64,000 nucleotides of DNA from Perognathus longimembris pacificus (Eukaryota > Chordata > Mammalia > Rodentia > Heteromyidae), in NCBI RefSeq assembly GCF_023159225.1, contig NC_063171.1:9907886-9971885 (forward strand), given 5' to 3'. The position numbers and the translations under genes are program-made. This document shows, piece after piece, positions 54,540 to 64,000 of this stretch. Position 1 is the stretch's first letter. Each line of letters opens with the position of its first letter. The notes beneath the pieces are model-generated. The model was not told the DNA's origin and ran no database searches. It was given only the letters and a program-made list of their open reading frames with translations.

Positions 54540-54715
54540 TCATCACATTAGATTTTAATTATTTGTTTATTTGTCTGAATCCCCTATTGAACTGTAAGCT
54601 CTTTGAAGGAAGATAATTTATTGTGTTTGATTTTGTATTCTTACCACTCAGCAGTGTCTGATGCATAGTAAAGACTGCTGATATTTTAGCAAGTTTGTTA
54701 ATTTATTCATAGAAG
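54540..54715 (+). mobile_element. L2/MIR 3' fragment
   Basis: GTTTATTTGTCTGAATCCCCTATTGAACTGTAAGCTCTTTGAAGGAAGATAATTTATTGTG...CACTCAGCAGTGTCTGATGCATAGTAAAGACTGCTG reproduces the characteristic L2 3' order (CTGTAAGCTC..., GTGCCTGGCACATAGTA-like block). Confidence 0.75.
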
Positions 54716-55044
54716 TGACAAGATGAATAAATTAAACTAAGAACTTAAAAAGAATATTCAAGTTCCAAAAAGAGATGTGATGTCTATACAGTAAACTGTA
54801 TTTATAATGCCGATGCCATAGGCTTCAATATGTATGTTGTAGAAAGATGTTAGTTGTTCACTAAAAGAAATTACAAGATAAATTTTTACTTGGAATTATT
54901 GGGTATGAACATATAAATCTCTGGTACTCTCATAGCATACATAATAACTTGTTTTTTTATCTCTTTATTAGCAACAAAAATAAACTGTTGCATGGCCCAG
55001 TTTTGACCAGTCACAATGGAACAATGTTAGCAGATCATTTCTGC

Positions 55045-55190
55045 ATTCAGAATTCCAGGAATTAAATCCTAGTTTTATCACTTAATATCATATAGGATCT
55101 TGGAAAATCATTTCTTCTGTCTGAGCTTTAGTATTCTTTCTTGTATAGTTAGAGTAAAGGTTCAAGTAAGATATGCACTTGAAATATTTA
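55045..55190 (+). mobile_element. MIR fragment
   Basis: GAATTAAATCCTAGTTTTATCACTTAATATC...GGATCTTGGAAAATCATTTCTTCTGTCTGAGCTTTAGTATTCTTTCTTGTATAGTTAGAGTAAAGG follows the MIR core and 3' sequence. Confidence 0.65.
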
Positions 55191-55579
55191 GAAGAAGAAG
55201 AATGAGATTAAGCCATAACCTGCTTCTCTAAACTGTAACTGAGTGTTGACCATGGCATGAAATATATATTTAGTGTAGCATGCGACCACAAGAAATGGTT
55301 TCTATTTGGGGAATTGAAGTTATTTTCAAATAAAACTTAGTTTCCATGGCAAATGCACAAGCAGTCTACCTACTTCAAATGTGTACCAGAGTAGCTTGCA
55401 ATTATAAGAGTCCTGTTGACAATCAATATTTTCCAATTCTCATTCCTATAGTTTGTTTGTTGGGAAATTGTCTGCTTTCTAGTTGGCCCCAATGGATAGA
55501 ACTTTAAAGCAATCATTTAAATAGTTATATAAACCATGACATTCACATTATTTTATCATAAATAAGCCAAAAGAAAGCA

Positions 55580-55695
55580 AACCTCAGGCTAGGACCATGA
55601 CTCAAGTGGTCAAGTGCCGCCCTTGAGTGAAAAAGCCAAGTGAGAGCATGATGAAAAGAAAAAGGAAAAGAAAACAAACAACTACAACAAAACAA
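55580..55695 (+). mobile_element. Geo-type SINE half
   Basis: GGCTAGGACCATGACTCAAGTGGTCAAGTGCCGCCCTTGAGTGAAAAAGCCAAGTGAGAGC with an A-rich tail; only the tRNA-like right unit is present. Confidence 0.55.
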
Positions 55696-55739
55696 TCCTA
55701 TAGCATCAGAATCCTTAAACAGTAAAAGACAGAGCACTT

Positions 55740-55830
55740 TAATCTACAGATATGAAAACTGAGAACTTGCTAGGTTCAGTAATTTGCCCAAGATCACATA
55801 GCTGGGAACATGGTTCTTAAATATGGAGAA
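55740..55830 (-). mobile_element. MIR fragment
   Basis: On +: CTACAGATATGAAAACTGAGAACTTGCTAGGTTCAGTAATTTGCCCAAGATCACATAGCTGGGAAC is the reversed MIR core. Confidence 0.75.
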
Positions 55831-57492
55831 TTTATATCAAAGAATGAATAAACCAGTCCTGATAGGACTTATTTTGTCATTGTTTATGGTATAAATGGAT
55901 ACTTCCTGAGGTTTGTGAGAAGCCCCTTATATTAGCAAGGAAGCTTCCATTAGGGAATGCAAGCTGTTACATGGAAGAGATAAGAAGTTTGCCATGAAAG
56001 TGTCCTTTAAAGATAAATGTAGGGAGGGGAAGTGGATGAGAAATACTAAATAGGGTGAATTGAATGGTAAGATGCTCAACATCTCCCATTGTAGGATGGT
56101 AATGGTGACCAATTGGTCTGATTGGTCTTAAGCTGTAAGCAATATGCTCTGTCTGTGATGGGGCTGACCACACTGTGGAACCACAAGGAGTAGCTCCTCT
56201 CCAGTGCAACCTCTATTTTATCATTTTACAGCTTTGTTCACCAAGCAACATTTTGAAACTTACTTTACGTCCTATGAGACTTTTATTCTTTAGGTTGTAG
56301 TCTTTGATGAACTGACACAAGTATGGATTTTTCCCTTATGAGTTATATGTCCATACATTATTGTGATGGATGCTGTGGTATGCTACCAAGGCCAGCCTCT
56401 CCACCCTGGAATTCTTGCGGCTGCTGGAAATAATGGCACCTGGCTGCTCCCAGTTGAGTCATTCTTTGAGATTTGCCTTTGCTGAAAAGAGTCACTCCAT
56501 CTAAGGTCAAATTTCTATTCTAGGGTAGCCTAGAGCCAAGAGGAGAAATATAAAGGCTTGTGTCCCACACATAAAGGAGTAACCCTCCTCTAGAGCTTCC
56601 TGTGACATAAGCTGCAGAGCATTTTAGTGATTTCATCACATTCAAACTGTTTTCTCTTCCCATACCTACTTCCTTCACTTTTTCACAACAGAGCTGAGAG
56701 AACTTAAAATTCTTATATACAAATGTTCACCTCAGAGTCTACTGCTTAGAAATCCCAAATGCATATAAATCAGTTCCCAATAGGTTTATATGAATTCAGA
56801 ACTTTGACCTTATTCCTTGTGCAAGCATAGTTTCTAACTTCCCCAGATGAATATCAGACCCTGGACAGATTGTGAGCTCATAAGATTATGGTATACATTG
56901 TGAGATTACCAAGCACTCCTGTTGAAAGCACTCTCCTACCATCACCTTTTCTCTAGCAATAGTTCTCCAGTATTTGTTTTGGATTCTACTTCATGTCAGT
57001 AGTTGGTCCTGATCATGTCCAGTTCCAGGATAGGACTGAGACAATCTTTATCCTTTATCTTCTGTAAGATGATTCATTCAGGAATGAATGTCTTAGTTCT
57101 AATTAGTGGTATTCAGAAAAGCAACTTATGCTCAGTCTACTAGGTAAAGAGAACTCTTCCTTTGTACTGGTCTTAAGCACATGCCATAAAGATTCTGAGA
57201 ACTATCCACTTCCATACAGAGCTTGACATTGAAACCAACATAACACAGACCAGATGAGAAATAGAGTGTTTGGATTAAGTGCTGCAGATTCATTGTACAG
57301 TGATTTAGTCAAATGGGACAGATGCTTTCTTTGCAATTATTATGAGGACATTTTGAGAGTTTCCAATTGCAATAACTAGAAAGACCTAGATTATTGCAAA
57401 TTTCGGGTTAGCTACTCATCCTAACCACAGACTGAACTGAGTATGCCTGCAAATGAAAGGAAGATCCCATGAAAGAATCAAGTATGCATGAC
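55831..57492. other. Intergenic, no feature recognised
   Basis: No exon or repeat family supported. The minus frames at 55927-56209 overlap and show no domain. Confidence 0.4.
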
Positions 57493-57498
57493 ACCAAG

Positions 57499-58001
57499 TG
57501 TTGGGCTTGTTAGCCTCTCCCGGCTCGGGTACTTACTTCTTTCTTTCCACCCTCCCTTTCTCGCCCTCTCCCCTAGTCATCCGACCAGCAGATAAGCTAG
57601 AGTGGAACGGGGGAGTCAGCGCCGACCTGGTGTGCACGTGGCCTGGTCGCAGATGTGTGCCCGCCTCCTTACCGCTAGAAGTCTGACATACACATGCAAC
57701 GGGGCTAGCTTCTTAGAGCGAACTAACTTTATTGAGACAAGGACAAGGGGAGATGATTCCGAGGGAGGGGTTTAGCCAGGATGTCGATAGGCTGAAAGGT
57801 ATCACCTGACCCCCAAGGGCTAACATCACTCCGAGCCAGGGCGGGGTTGGTAGGTGCCGGGCTGGCTAGCGTGGGTTGGGGGCTGTTTGCCCAACGGGTT
57901 TCTCTGGATTCCGATCCAGAGAGGGTAGCAGGGCCGCATTCCCCAGGGCTGGGGGAGGGGCATCAAGCCCCTTCAATCAAGGGGAAAGATGGATCCCAAC
58001 A
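57499..58001 (-). repeat. Putative 3' LTR of the 1.5 kb element
   Basis: On the minus strand it begins TGTTGGGATCC directly after AAAAGAGGCAGA and ends AAGCCCAACA at the target duplication. It contains AATAAAG about 230 bp from its end. Assignment as a separate LTR depends on the internal copy of the terminal sequence and is tentative. Confidence 0.5.
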
Positions 58002-59021
58002 TCTGCCTCTTTTATATTTAATTTCTTTCTTTCGAACAGTAGGAGGCGCCCTACTTGAGAGCGTGCCGTGTCTTAGGTTGCCCCCCCCCCCAAGGGGAGT
58101 CTTACCCGTCTTGGGCTAACGCCCTAGCTCTTTAGGCTGACCTTCCTGCCGGGCTGGCGGGCCCGATGAGAGGCCTTGGGGAGAGTGGGATTGGCACTCG
58201 AAAGAAAGCCGTTATAATTTTCTCTCATGCCAGCGGACCTCAGTGAGCAGCAGGTCCTAGGGGCCGAGTGACGAGCCTCATGGGGTTCCTATATGGCTAG
58301 AAGGCCAAAGGCCGCTTGGTACCTAGACATCTCTGGCCCATCGCTTACAATAAGAGACCCATGTGTCTAGCACAGGGCAATGTAAACATAATGTAAATGG
58401 GAGCATCAAGCAGACATGAGCATAAGCAATCGTAATACAAGGCAAATGCAAACATGAGCAACTGTAACACATGAGCAATTACAACACAGGCACAAGGCAG
58501 TGGAGGGTCTCTTATCTGGGTCAGTCCATGGAAAACAGAGGAATCCTGGTCCAGTCTGGTGTCGCTCAAGGTAGCGCAGATGGCTCTTCCTTCCCTCGAT
58601 GGTGAGGTAGAGGGGCAGGTTCAGGTCCTGGCGACGTGGCAGCCAGGGTGCTGGTAACTTAACAACTGAGGTTAGTAAACACTTCATAGTAAACATTGTA
58701 GCAAGGTGCCAATACCTTGCTTATTGTAAACATTTATCATAAAAACATTAAAGTGTCCAAGTCCTTTAGCTCCTATTTCCCTCCAATGGGGACCCCCGAG
58801 AAAAGCAGCAAAGGGGGGAGTGAAGGGAGGAACAACCGTGCAAGATTTCCCTTTGGTCCTTGTGTAAGGCTGTGGGCCACGCTGCCACAGCAAACGTTAC
58901 TCCAAAGGGCGTCAGGCAGGGTCCAGGGAAGAAACAGGGCCGACACTGGGTCCATCGCTGGTGCAGGCAGGCTTTCCCGTTTCTCCTTAGAAAATTCCAC
59001 CACGGTCTTTGGATCCCAACA
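57499..59021 (-). mobile_element. 1.5 kb LTR retroelement (probably class II), solo LTR or defective copy
   Basis: Ends are TGTTGGG...CCCAACA, flanked by a perfect 6-bp target duplication ACCAAG (57493-57498 and 59022-59027), the size usual for class II ERVs. An AATAAA signal lies on the minus strand at 57733-57728. The sequence is CpG-rich and GC-rich against an AT-rich background. The terminal 11-mer GGATCCCAACA recurs internally at 57991-58001. This suggests a 503-bp 3' LTR (57499-58001) preceded on the minus strand by a purine-rich AAAAGAGGCAGA, with about 1 kb of non-coding interior and a shortened 5' end. Alternatively it is one long solo LTR. Minus frames within 58345-59107 have no recognised domain. 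Confidence 0.75.
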
Positions 59022-59027
59022 ACCAAG

Positions 59028-59610
59028 GAATAATATTTAGGTGTGGGCTGTGGCATACTGGACATTAGATAGCCAATTACTGTCTTTTTTGAATAAAATT
59101 GCATCATTAAGATCTTCCAAGCATTTTCAAGAGATTTTTAGGTAAAAATTTCTTCATTAGTAAACCCTGATGATGAGAAAACAAAACATGCCCTTGTTGA
59201 CAACTAAAACTCATCATGTTTCCAAAAGATGACAAACAATGCTCAAAGGAATACATAGAAAAGGCCTTGCTGTGACACAAAAATAATGAAATATCCCACT
59301 TTTCTGGGTGACGTTGCTTGCCTATGACTGGGTTTGTGTTTCTGTGACAATTATTTCTCTAAACCTACTTTAATATTAATTACCTTCTACAGAACAATTG
59401 CTAAGATTCCCAATCTCTGACTTGAGCCAGCTTTCCAGTAGTGTGGAATTCAGATCTGGTCTCTGCTTACTACTTACTCCTTAAAGCCGTTTAATGTGAC
59501 CTAGCCTCTAACAGAAGATTTCCTCAATAAGTCCTGACTAAGATGGGCCTCACCAATCAGAATTGGAGACTAAACCAGCCCTCTCCAATAATACAGAGAA
59601 ACATTTTCTC
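59028..59610. other. Intergenic, no feature recognised
   Basis: Single-copy-looking AT-rich sequence. Confidence 0.4.
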
Positions 59611-59611
59611 A

Positions 59612-59850
59612 GGATCATGGCAACAGTGGCTCATTTCTATAATCCTAGCTACTCGGGAGGTTGAGACCTAGATGACCATAGTTTGAGGCCAGCCAGAACA
59701 CAAATCTGGCAGACTCTAAAATATTAGCAAACTGCCAGACAAGAGACATAGCTCACGATCAGAGCACCAGTTGTGAGCAACCAACGCAAGATAAAGCTAA
59801 AAGCCCTGGATTCAAGCCCTAATACTGGCATCAAAATAAATAATACAAAA
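59612..59850 (+). mobile_element. B1-like/Geo composite SINE
   Basis: GGATCATGGCAACAGTGGCTCATTTCTATAATCCTAGCTACTCGGGAGGTTGAGACC...GGCCAGCCAGAACACAAATC... then GACATAGCTCACGATCAGAGCACC...GCCCTGGATTCAAGCCC, with an A-rich tail. Confidence 0.7.
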
Positions 59851-61065
59851 CAAAAACTTTTTTAATTAAATATATATTCCTGGTAGTGACATAACAAGTA
59901 CTTGAAACCACTTTCAGACACTGACTTTTGAACAAGATTGGACTATGAATAATTACTTCTAAAGTGTTAAACTATTGGATGATTAATTATCTGTATGAAC
60001 TTGCCTGGGCCATGAAGAGGTTAGGTATTTGATCAAACATAATTCTGCTTATCTATGAGAATTTTTTCAGATGAGATTAACATTGAAATCAGTAGACTGA
60101 GTAAAGTATATTGACTTCTTCAGGGTGGATGGGCCTTATCCAGTTGCTTGAAAGTCTAAATACAACAAAAAAAGTAGAAAATGATGGAGTTGTGTTTAAC
60201 TTCCCACAAGCCTGGAACATTGGGCTTTCTCCTACCTCCCGAATTGAGTGAAAACATTGACTCTTCTTATGTCTCAAACCTACTGTGTTTTAGACTTTCC
60301 TAGGCCTTCACTTTAGGCACATTCTTCTGTTTCTGTCTCTGTCTTTACCCCCTCTCCCTACTCAAATGTACACATTCATATTTCTATACATTCTGAACAT
60401 ACCATGTCATATTTCTGTTTATGTTATTTGAGTATCCATGTTGATTTCTTTCTCTGGAGAATCATGTTAGTGCAGAAAAAAAAAGACTGATGCCAGAGGA
60501 ATGGGAAAAATTTCACATTCTCCTGTGCCAGTTTCTGTTTTCTATCTCGAAAGATCCAAGATGAGTAGGAAATTACAAAATCTAGTACATCCTACTTAGT
60601 AAAGATTGCAGTCATTTTTGTTAAGCTAAGAGTGAGGATTTTCATTCTACTTGATTTGAGCAAATCCATTATCGGTGCTTTCAATTTCAAACATTCCAAA
60701 TTTAGGTCCACTCTGGGGTTTGGAAAGATTGCTATCTTGGAGAGTGTTTCCTTCTTCACAATTTCCCAAAATGCAAGAATAAAAATCAGGAACTATTGGA
60801 TCACTGAGACAATTTTAATTTTTGGATAGATAACTAATATGATACTTCTTTTCTTGTCTAGAATTCAATCATACATTTATTAGAATGCTTATAATATCAT
60901 ATGCTTTGTCCAAAATGTAATTAGAAAATAAAAATACATGAAAGGTAAATAAATTCATTCTTAGAGGCAGAGTCCCACAGCTATCACTGTTAGTATTGTG
61001 GGCCCTGAGCAATGGCTGCATGTGGTTGCTAAGCTCAGCTTCGCTCCAGATTTTGCCAGGAGGAT
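59851..61065. other. Intergenic, no feature recognised
   Basis: AT-rich. A minus-strand AATAAA (60881-60876) lies about 190 bp beyond the stop of the coding-like stretch at 61070-61153. Otherwise nothing is supported. Confidence 0.35.
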
Positions 61066-61069
61066 GAAA

Positions 61070-61153
61070 TTAGTATCTTGACAGTTCCTCCAAATAACTG
61101 AGAACATGCTTCAATTCAGCATGGCACTTTGCATGATTGCTATCATGGGGGGT
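61070..61153 (-). other. Candidate terminal coding exon, unassigned
   Basis: The minus strand shows a long pyrimidine tract and acceptor (CTTTTCTGCTCTTCTGTCTTCTTCCAG) ending at 61154. A short frame follows, TPHDSNHAKCHAELKHVL then SYLEELSRY and a TAA stop at 61070. A minus-strand AATAAA lies about 190 bp further. The frame is also open upstream of the acceptor. The protein is not recognised. It could be a terminal exon of an unknown transcript, a pseudo-exon or chance. Confidence 0.3.
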
Positions 61154-61635
61154 CTGGAAGAAGACAGAAGAGCAGAAAAGACACAATGTGACCAGATGTA
61201 TATCAACACAGAAACACCTTACATCAAAGATGAGGGACTTGTCCCACAGACTCTTCCACAAGTGAGTTCAAACCTGCCCTAAGCAATGCTTTCTAGATTG
61301 TGCATATGCCAAAATAGATTATACCTTGCTGGATACTTGATCCATGGTCTACATGGAAGGAGAACCACTGATCAGCTCCTTCTTATTCTTACTACTCCTT
61401 TGACCATCATCAAGTATGTGCAAGTTGAGTTTTGGCCCCAAACATAGTCAATGTTCTGCCTTCTCAGTTTGCTCAGACTTCACCCTCCCTCTCCATTGTG
61501 TAAACCTCCCTCTAACCTCCTACATGCTTGCACAGCCCCACAACTCCATCTGTTTAGCTACTAATTCTGTGGACACTGCCAAATGAAGACCATTTAACTT
61601 TCTTTTCTTTTCTAAGTCCTCTGATTTCTCTTGAC
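61154..61635. other. Intergenic, no feature recognised
   Basis: Nothing supported besides the polypyrimidine tract noted for the adjoining candidate exon. Confidence 0.4.
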
Positions 61636-61639
61636 ACCT

Positions 61640-61890
61640 GCATTAGCTGGATTCCCATTACTATCAGATGATATAATAAAGATAAAAGGTTTGTTTTGGG
61701 TCTGCATTTTGGAAATTCCAGAACATGAGCAGGTGTCTCCATTGCTTTGAGCCTGGGCTGAGGCAACAGGAAGAGCATTCAGCTTATGGCCAGGAAGCAA
61801 AAGACAGAAAAGGAAACTTCACAATCTGCTTCATAGTCAGCCAAGGACCCAAAAGCTATCTCAAGGTTGTAATGTATCTTCCTACCACTA
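61640..61890 (-). mobile_element. MaLR-type LTR fragment (diverged)
   Basis: On +: TGCATTAGCTGGATTCCCATTACTATCAGATGATATAATAAAGATAAAAGGTTTGTTTTGGG...GAACATGAGCAGGTGTCTCCATTGC...GAGGCAACAGGAAGAGCATTCAGC...AGCCAAGGACCC follows the antisense order of the 14558 copy, at lower identity. Confidence 0.4.
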
Positions 61891-62812
61891 TCATGAAAAT
61901 CAAGTCTTGGGTCTGAGGAACCGAGCTATTACAATTTGAACATAGAAACATTCCTACAAGAATTCAACTTCAAATGTCCAAATAAGTAAGGGCTTTTTGT
62001 TTTTAACACAATAAGGAAAATGAAAGTGGGCAGCCAGGCTAGAACTGGCACAACAACGTTATGGGGAATCAGATTCTTTCTAGCTCCCTACTCTTCCAAC
62101 CTTAGCATGGGGCTTCTTATTAATGATCTCCAAATGACTCCTATGCCCCCAGGCACTAGATATTAATTTCAGCAAAAGCAGAGAGGAAAGACAAAATGAA
62201 GGGCAAATAACAAATGCTATCTGCCTCAGTCCCTTATCTGTCTGCCTACCTAACTGGCTAGCCTGTCATTCATTTTAGAAAAATCAAAAGCACTGGAGGC
62301 TTTAGCAATAGATTTCGACTTGTTCCCTCTTGATTAGAGTGGCTCATTGGGCATCTACCTGCAAGCACTTCTGTGGAGGTGATTCATTGGAAAGAGAATA
62401 AATATAGTACCATTTCGATAAACTTTGACTTTCTTTAGTAAATGAGAATCAGATGATGACTGCTAGGTAGACAATTCACCTACTTGTCATGTTTGACACC
62501 CAGCATTCACACATATCCTTCTTTCACAGAGAGAATATAATCAACCCTAGTCTCAAAGACAACCACTCCAAAGTGAAATCTAGTTTGTTCCATTGACTTC
62601 TTCAAGCTTTCTATGTGTAGCCTTTCATCAGATGGGGGGGGGGGCCCTCAGAAAATAGTGATTAGCTTGCTGAAAGATAAGTTCTCCTTATCTAGCACTG
62701 CTACTATTTAATGGTAAAAGAAAAAGAGACAGTGCAAGACAGGTAGACTAGTAACTCCTTCAGTAGTTTATACACAATGCAATCATGTCTCCTAAGGCTC
62801 TAGGAGTTGAGA
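61891..62812. other. Intergenic, no feature recognised
   Basis: Single-copy-looking sequence with a G10 run at 62635-62644. No exon supported. Confidence 0.4.
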
Positions 62813-62814
62813 AT

Positions 62815-62971
62815 TAGAAGCTGAGTGCCCATGAGATTTGAGGATCACAGTATGAAGCTAGCCTAGTCAGAAAAATTTGGCAGTGGTATGCGGCTGAAAT
62901 CGTAGAGCACTAGCCTTGAGCCTAAAGCCAAGGGAGAATGCAATGCCAAGTTCCAGCCCCAGCACTGGCAA

Positions 62972-62992
<21 letters not shown>
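62815..62992 (+). mobile_element. B1-like/Geo composite SINE, degraded left half
   Basis: GAAGCTGAGTGCCCATGAGATTTGAGGATCACAGTATGAAGCTAGCCTAGTCAGAAAAAT..., GCAGTGGTATGCGGCTGAAATCGTAGAGCACTAGCCTTGAGCC...GTTCCAGCCCCAGCACTGGC and a long poly-A. Confidence 0.65.
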
Positions 62993-63004
<12 letters not shown>

Positions 63005-63744
63005 GAAAAAATTTGAAAAATAATTGAGAATTAATCTACATTGTTGCATTTATTCTGTTAATCTCCACGGTTGCATTTAATCTGTCTGTAGGGCTTAGAG
63101 ATTGATAATGAATGGGGGAAATTATGATTAGATAAGATCAATAAAGGGGGAAACTCCATGACTGAACATGGGTGCCTGTATAAAAAGAGGGACAGAGACA
63201 AAATGATGCAGACACACAGATGTGCTCTTTGTCTTTTGCCATGTAATATACTGTGCCACATTGAGACTTTGTCAGTAAGTCCATCAGGAGACCATCTGGA
63301 GATTCAGGCAATTGAAGCTCCAGCACTATGAACCAAATTAGTTGCTCTTCTTTATAAAGTTACTCAGCCTCAGGAGCAGGTCACTTAAGTAGTGAAGAAT
63401 AACCTAATGTGATCCCTCTTTAAAGGGAAGAATGATGAAGAGCTCACAGCAGAAACAGTGCCAGACTGGATGCATCACATGACCAGGCAGGGGCATCTTG
63501 AACAGTAATTCTCTCCTCAGGGCCTACCCATTGGATGTATTTGTAGCACCCTGCTCCCTGATGTCATGCAAGACCACATCTGCAATGTGTATCATGGATG
63601 ATCATTTCCCATAGGGCCACATATAGTTTTAGCCCACTTTCTATTATTCTGAATTTGAGGTAAGGATGGCTCTTAAAAGTTTAGCAATTACAAGTTCTTG
63701 TTAGCCTTTGTCAATACAATTACCCTAAAACCTTACAGAATTTC
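62993..63744. other. Intergenic, no feature recognised
   Basis: AT-rich. Overlapping minus frames at 63058-63326 show no domain. Confidence 0.4.
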
Positions 63745-63747
63745 AAA

Positions 63748-64000
63748 CCAGGCCTGGTGACGCATGCCTGTTATTGGAGCTACTTGGGGAACTGAGAATG
63801 GGAGGATCACACCTGAGAAAGTTCATGAGATGCCTTTTCAGCCTATCGCTGGATGCAGTAGCATGAACCTGTTATAGCATTACAGGAGGCTGGGATTGTA
63901 AGGATTATGGTTCAAGGACAGTCAAGACATAAACATCCATAAAATTCCAACTCAGTGGAAAGAAGCTAGACATGATGGCATGTTCTTGTCATCCCAACTA
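63748..64000 (+). mobile_element. Adjoining B1-like SINE copies (right one cut by window)
   Basis: ACCAGGCCTGGTGACGCATGCCTGTTATTGGAGCTACTTGGGGAACTGAGAATGGGAGGATCAC, then GCTGGATGCAGTAGCATGAACCTGTTATAGCATTACAGGAGGCTGGGA, then GCTAGACATGATGGCATGTTCTTGTCATCCCAAC at the edge: three B1-type heads in a row. Confidence 0.6.

Noticed and set aside
58345..59107. Overlapping 70-113 codon minus frames in the 1.5 kb LTR element, considered as a possible superantigen-like LTR gene
   Set aside because: No membrane segment or family motif recognised, and the frames overlap one another; they are most likely chance frames in GC-rich DNA.

Overview
This is a 64 kb piece of a mammalian (rodent) chromosome. There are no operons and no dense coding. 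The lineage is read from repeats: at least seven copies of a dimeric SINE with an ID-like, tRNA-derived left unit (GGCTGGGGATATAGCCTAG...) and a right unit ending CCCAGGACTGGC plus poly-A. This matches the IDL-Geo SINE described from geomyoid rodents (kangaroo rats, pocket mice, pocket gophers). The species itself cannot be named from the sequence.

The one host gene I can name is RGS7, on the minus strand. Its first coding exon (start codon at 7557-7555) encodes a 26-residue N-terminus beginning MAQGNNYGQTSN and ends at a GTAAGG splice donor. About 1 kb upstream is a CpG island (about 8290-9060) with a candidate non-coding first exon and donor, a CACGTG E-box, and a near-consensus RE1/REST site. 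Positions 1-7479 are RGS7 intron. Everything from about 9.1 kb to the right end lies 5' of RGS7 and looks intergenic. It opens with a 0.75 kb GGAT-type array.

The intergenic part is a mosaic of mobile elements. The main ones are: (a) a 5.6 kb class II (betaretrovirus-like) provirus on the minus strand at 24918-30515, with paired 457-bp LTRs, a Lys3-type primer binding site, a leader splice donor, a gag matrix fragment, RT/integrase remnants and a nearly whole but interrupted env; (b) a 1.52 kb LTR element at 57499-59021 flanked by a perfect 6-bp target duplication; (c) a 5'-truncated L1 with an ORF2 remnant at about 43130-46020, several short L1 3' ends, and one L1 with a 5' inversion; (d) MaLR-type LTR fragments, MIR and L2 relics, IDL-Geo SINEs and B1-like/Geo composite SINEs; (e) many microsatellites.

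Two short coding-like stretches (about 41117-41380 and 61070-61153, both minus) are not assigned to any gene. No tRNA, rRNA, CRISPR or bacterial feature is present. The best candidates for follow-up are the RE1 site at RGS7, the structure of the 1.5 kb LTR element, the 1 kb unassigned interior of the provirus, and intermediates linking the composite and IDL-Geo SINEs.
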